Below, piece by piece: positions 40,361 through 40,747 of a stretch of 40,747 nt of DNA. Positions within the stretch are counted from its first letter, which is position 1, and every line of letters begins with the position of its first letter. A program made the translations under genes and the position numbers. The stretch comes from Clostridia bacterium (GTDB taxonomy: Bacteria; Bacillota; Clostridia; Oscillospirales; CAG-272). The notes under the pieces were generated by a model that saw only the letters and a program-made list of their open reading frames with translations, searched no databases and was not told the DNA's origin. The stretch spans positions 1 to 40,747 of the forward strand of contig JAGBTM010000048.1 in assembly GCA_017631325.1 (NCBI GenBank), written 5' to 3'.

Positions 40361-40747
40361 ATGGTTATCGAACATAAAAAAAGACATATTGCATACAGAT
40401 GCCCGAGCTGTGGAACGGCGACGGTTGGCCTAGTTGGAAAATTTGCGCTCAGTGCAAATCTTGTAAGGCTCAAATGCTCCTGCGGTGACGATGACTCGCT
40501 AGATATTGGCGTCGCCGGTGACGGCAAAATCCGTCTTTCCGTTCCCTGCCTTTTCTGTAAGCAAAATCACAACTACACCGTGAGCGAGGGGGTATTCTTT
40601 GACAGGGAGTCCTTTCTGCTCAACTGTCCTTATTCAGGTATGGATATTGCTTTTATCGGCAGTGAGGAAAAAATCGCCGAGGAGCTTTCACGCACTGAAA
40701 AGGAAATTGAAAGACTGCTCACGAGCCTTGAGGCCGAGGAGCTTTCC
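40361..40747 (+). CDS. Zinc-ribbon / coiled-coil protein, 5' part (3' end outside window)
   Basis: An open frame of 129 codons runs from the ATG at 40361, with GGAG about 7 nt upstream, to the window edge without a stop. The N-terminal 65 residues hold paired cysteines (CPSC, then CSC), followed by a second set (CLFC at about 67-70 and a later single Cys, NCPYSG), so one or two zinc sites are likely. From about residue 105 the sequence turns into a charged helix of the heptad kind (EEKIAEELSRTEKEIERLLTSL) that should form a coiled coil. The family is not recognised. The strong ribosome binding site and uninterrupted frame support a real gene. The downstream part is needed to identify it. Confidence 0.75.
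   Translation, partial: MVIEHKKRHIAYRCPSCGTATVGLVGKFALSANLVRLKCSCGDDDSLDIGVAGDGKIRLSVPCLFCKQNHNYTVSEGVFFDRESFLLNCPYSGMDIAFIGSEEKIAEELSRTEKEIERLLTSLEAEELS

Overview
The window looks like chromosomal DNA of a spore-forming, low-to-mid GC member of the Clostridia, probably an uncultured gut Oscillospiraceae-type bacterium. The supporting evidence is a spore germination protease (gpr) beside a DUF4364 gene, a sigma-H-like factor, a very long FtsK/SpoIIIE translocase, a DUF512 radical-SAM-like gene next to der, strong sigma-A promoters (TTGACA-17-TATAAT), AGGAGG-type ribosome binding sites, and a BspA-type leucine-rich-repeat surface protein typical of gut commensals. The genus cannot be named from sequence reading alone.

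Layout, left to right. 1-1041 is the 3' part of a BspA-like leucine-rich-repeat gene built from 69-bp units, followed by a cluster of short hairpins and a strong terminator. 1416-6644 is an arginine cluster (argG, argH, a divergent argJ-like gene, argF) behind a consensus promoter and a possible ARG box; argC, argB and argD are absent. A 36-bp tandem repeat lies between argH and the argJ-like gene, and a second hairpin cluster follows argF. 6981-7753 is a divergent pair: a small zinc-ribbon membrane protein and an HTH regulator, with GTAACA half-sites between them. 7855-12021 is a marR / heterodimeric ABC exporter operon on the minus strand. 12291-14084 holds a Nudix hydrolase, a YcxB-like membrane protein and trmL. 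14330-19261 is secA followed by two tightly coupled, unrecognised membrane proteins. 19390-20814 is a MATE transporter. 21109-22233 is a lone alginate-lyase-family protein.

The right half is mostly housekeeping. It contains a sigma-H-like gene, a degenerate tRNA-like sequence and a zinc-ribbon gene in one minus-strand unit (23504-22544), DUF4364, gpr, obgE, der (with a partial duplication of its 3' end), DUF512, a Sel1-repeat protein, glycerate kinase, an M20 amidohydrolase, cysS, ftsK/spoIIIE with a roughly 800-residue acidic linker, a DJ-1/PfpI protein, and the start of a zinc-ribbon/coiled-coil gene that runs off the window.

No prophage, transposase, CRISPR array or defence island is visible. 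The items most worth a second look are: the argJ-like protein, which has lost most ArgJ motifs yet stays in frame inside an arg operon; the arrays of mini-hairpins bracketing the arg cluster, with tandem repeats inside it; the secA-linked membrane protein pair, which seems to repeat one membrane module; the tRNA-like sequence between the sigma factor and zinc-ribbon genes; and the outsized FtsK linker.
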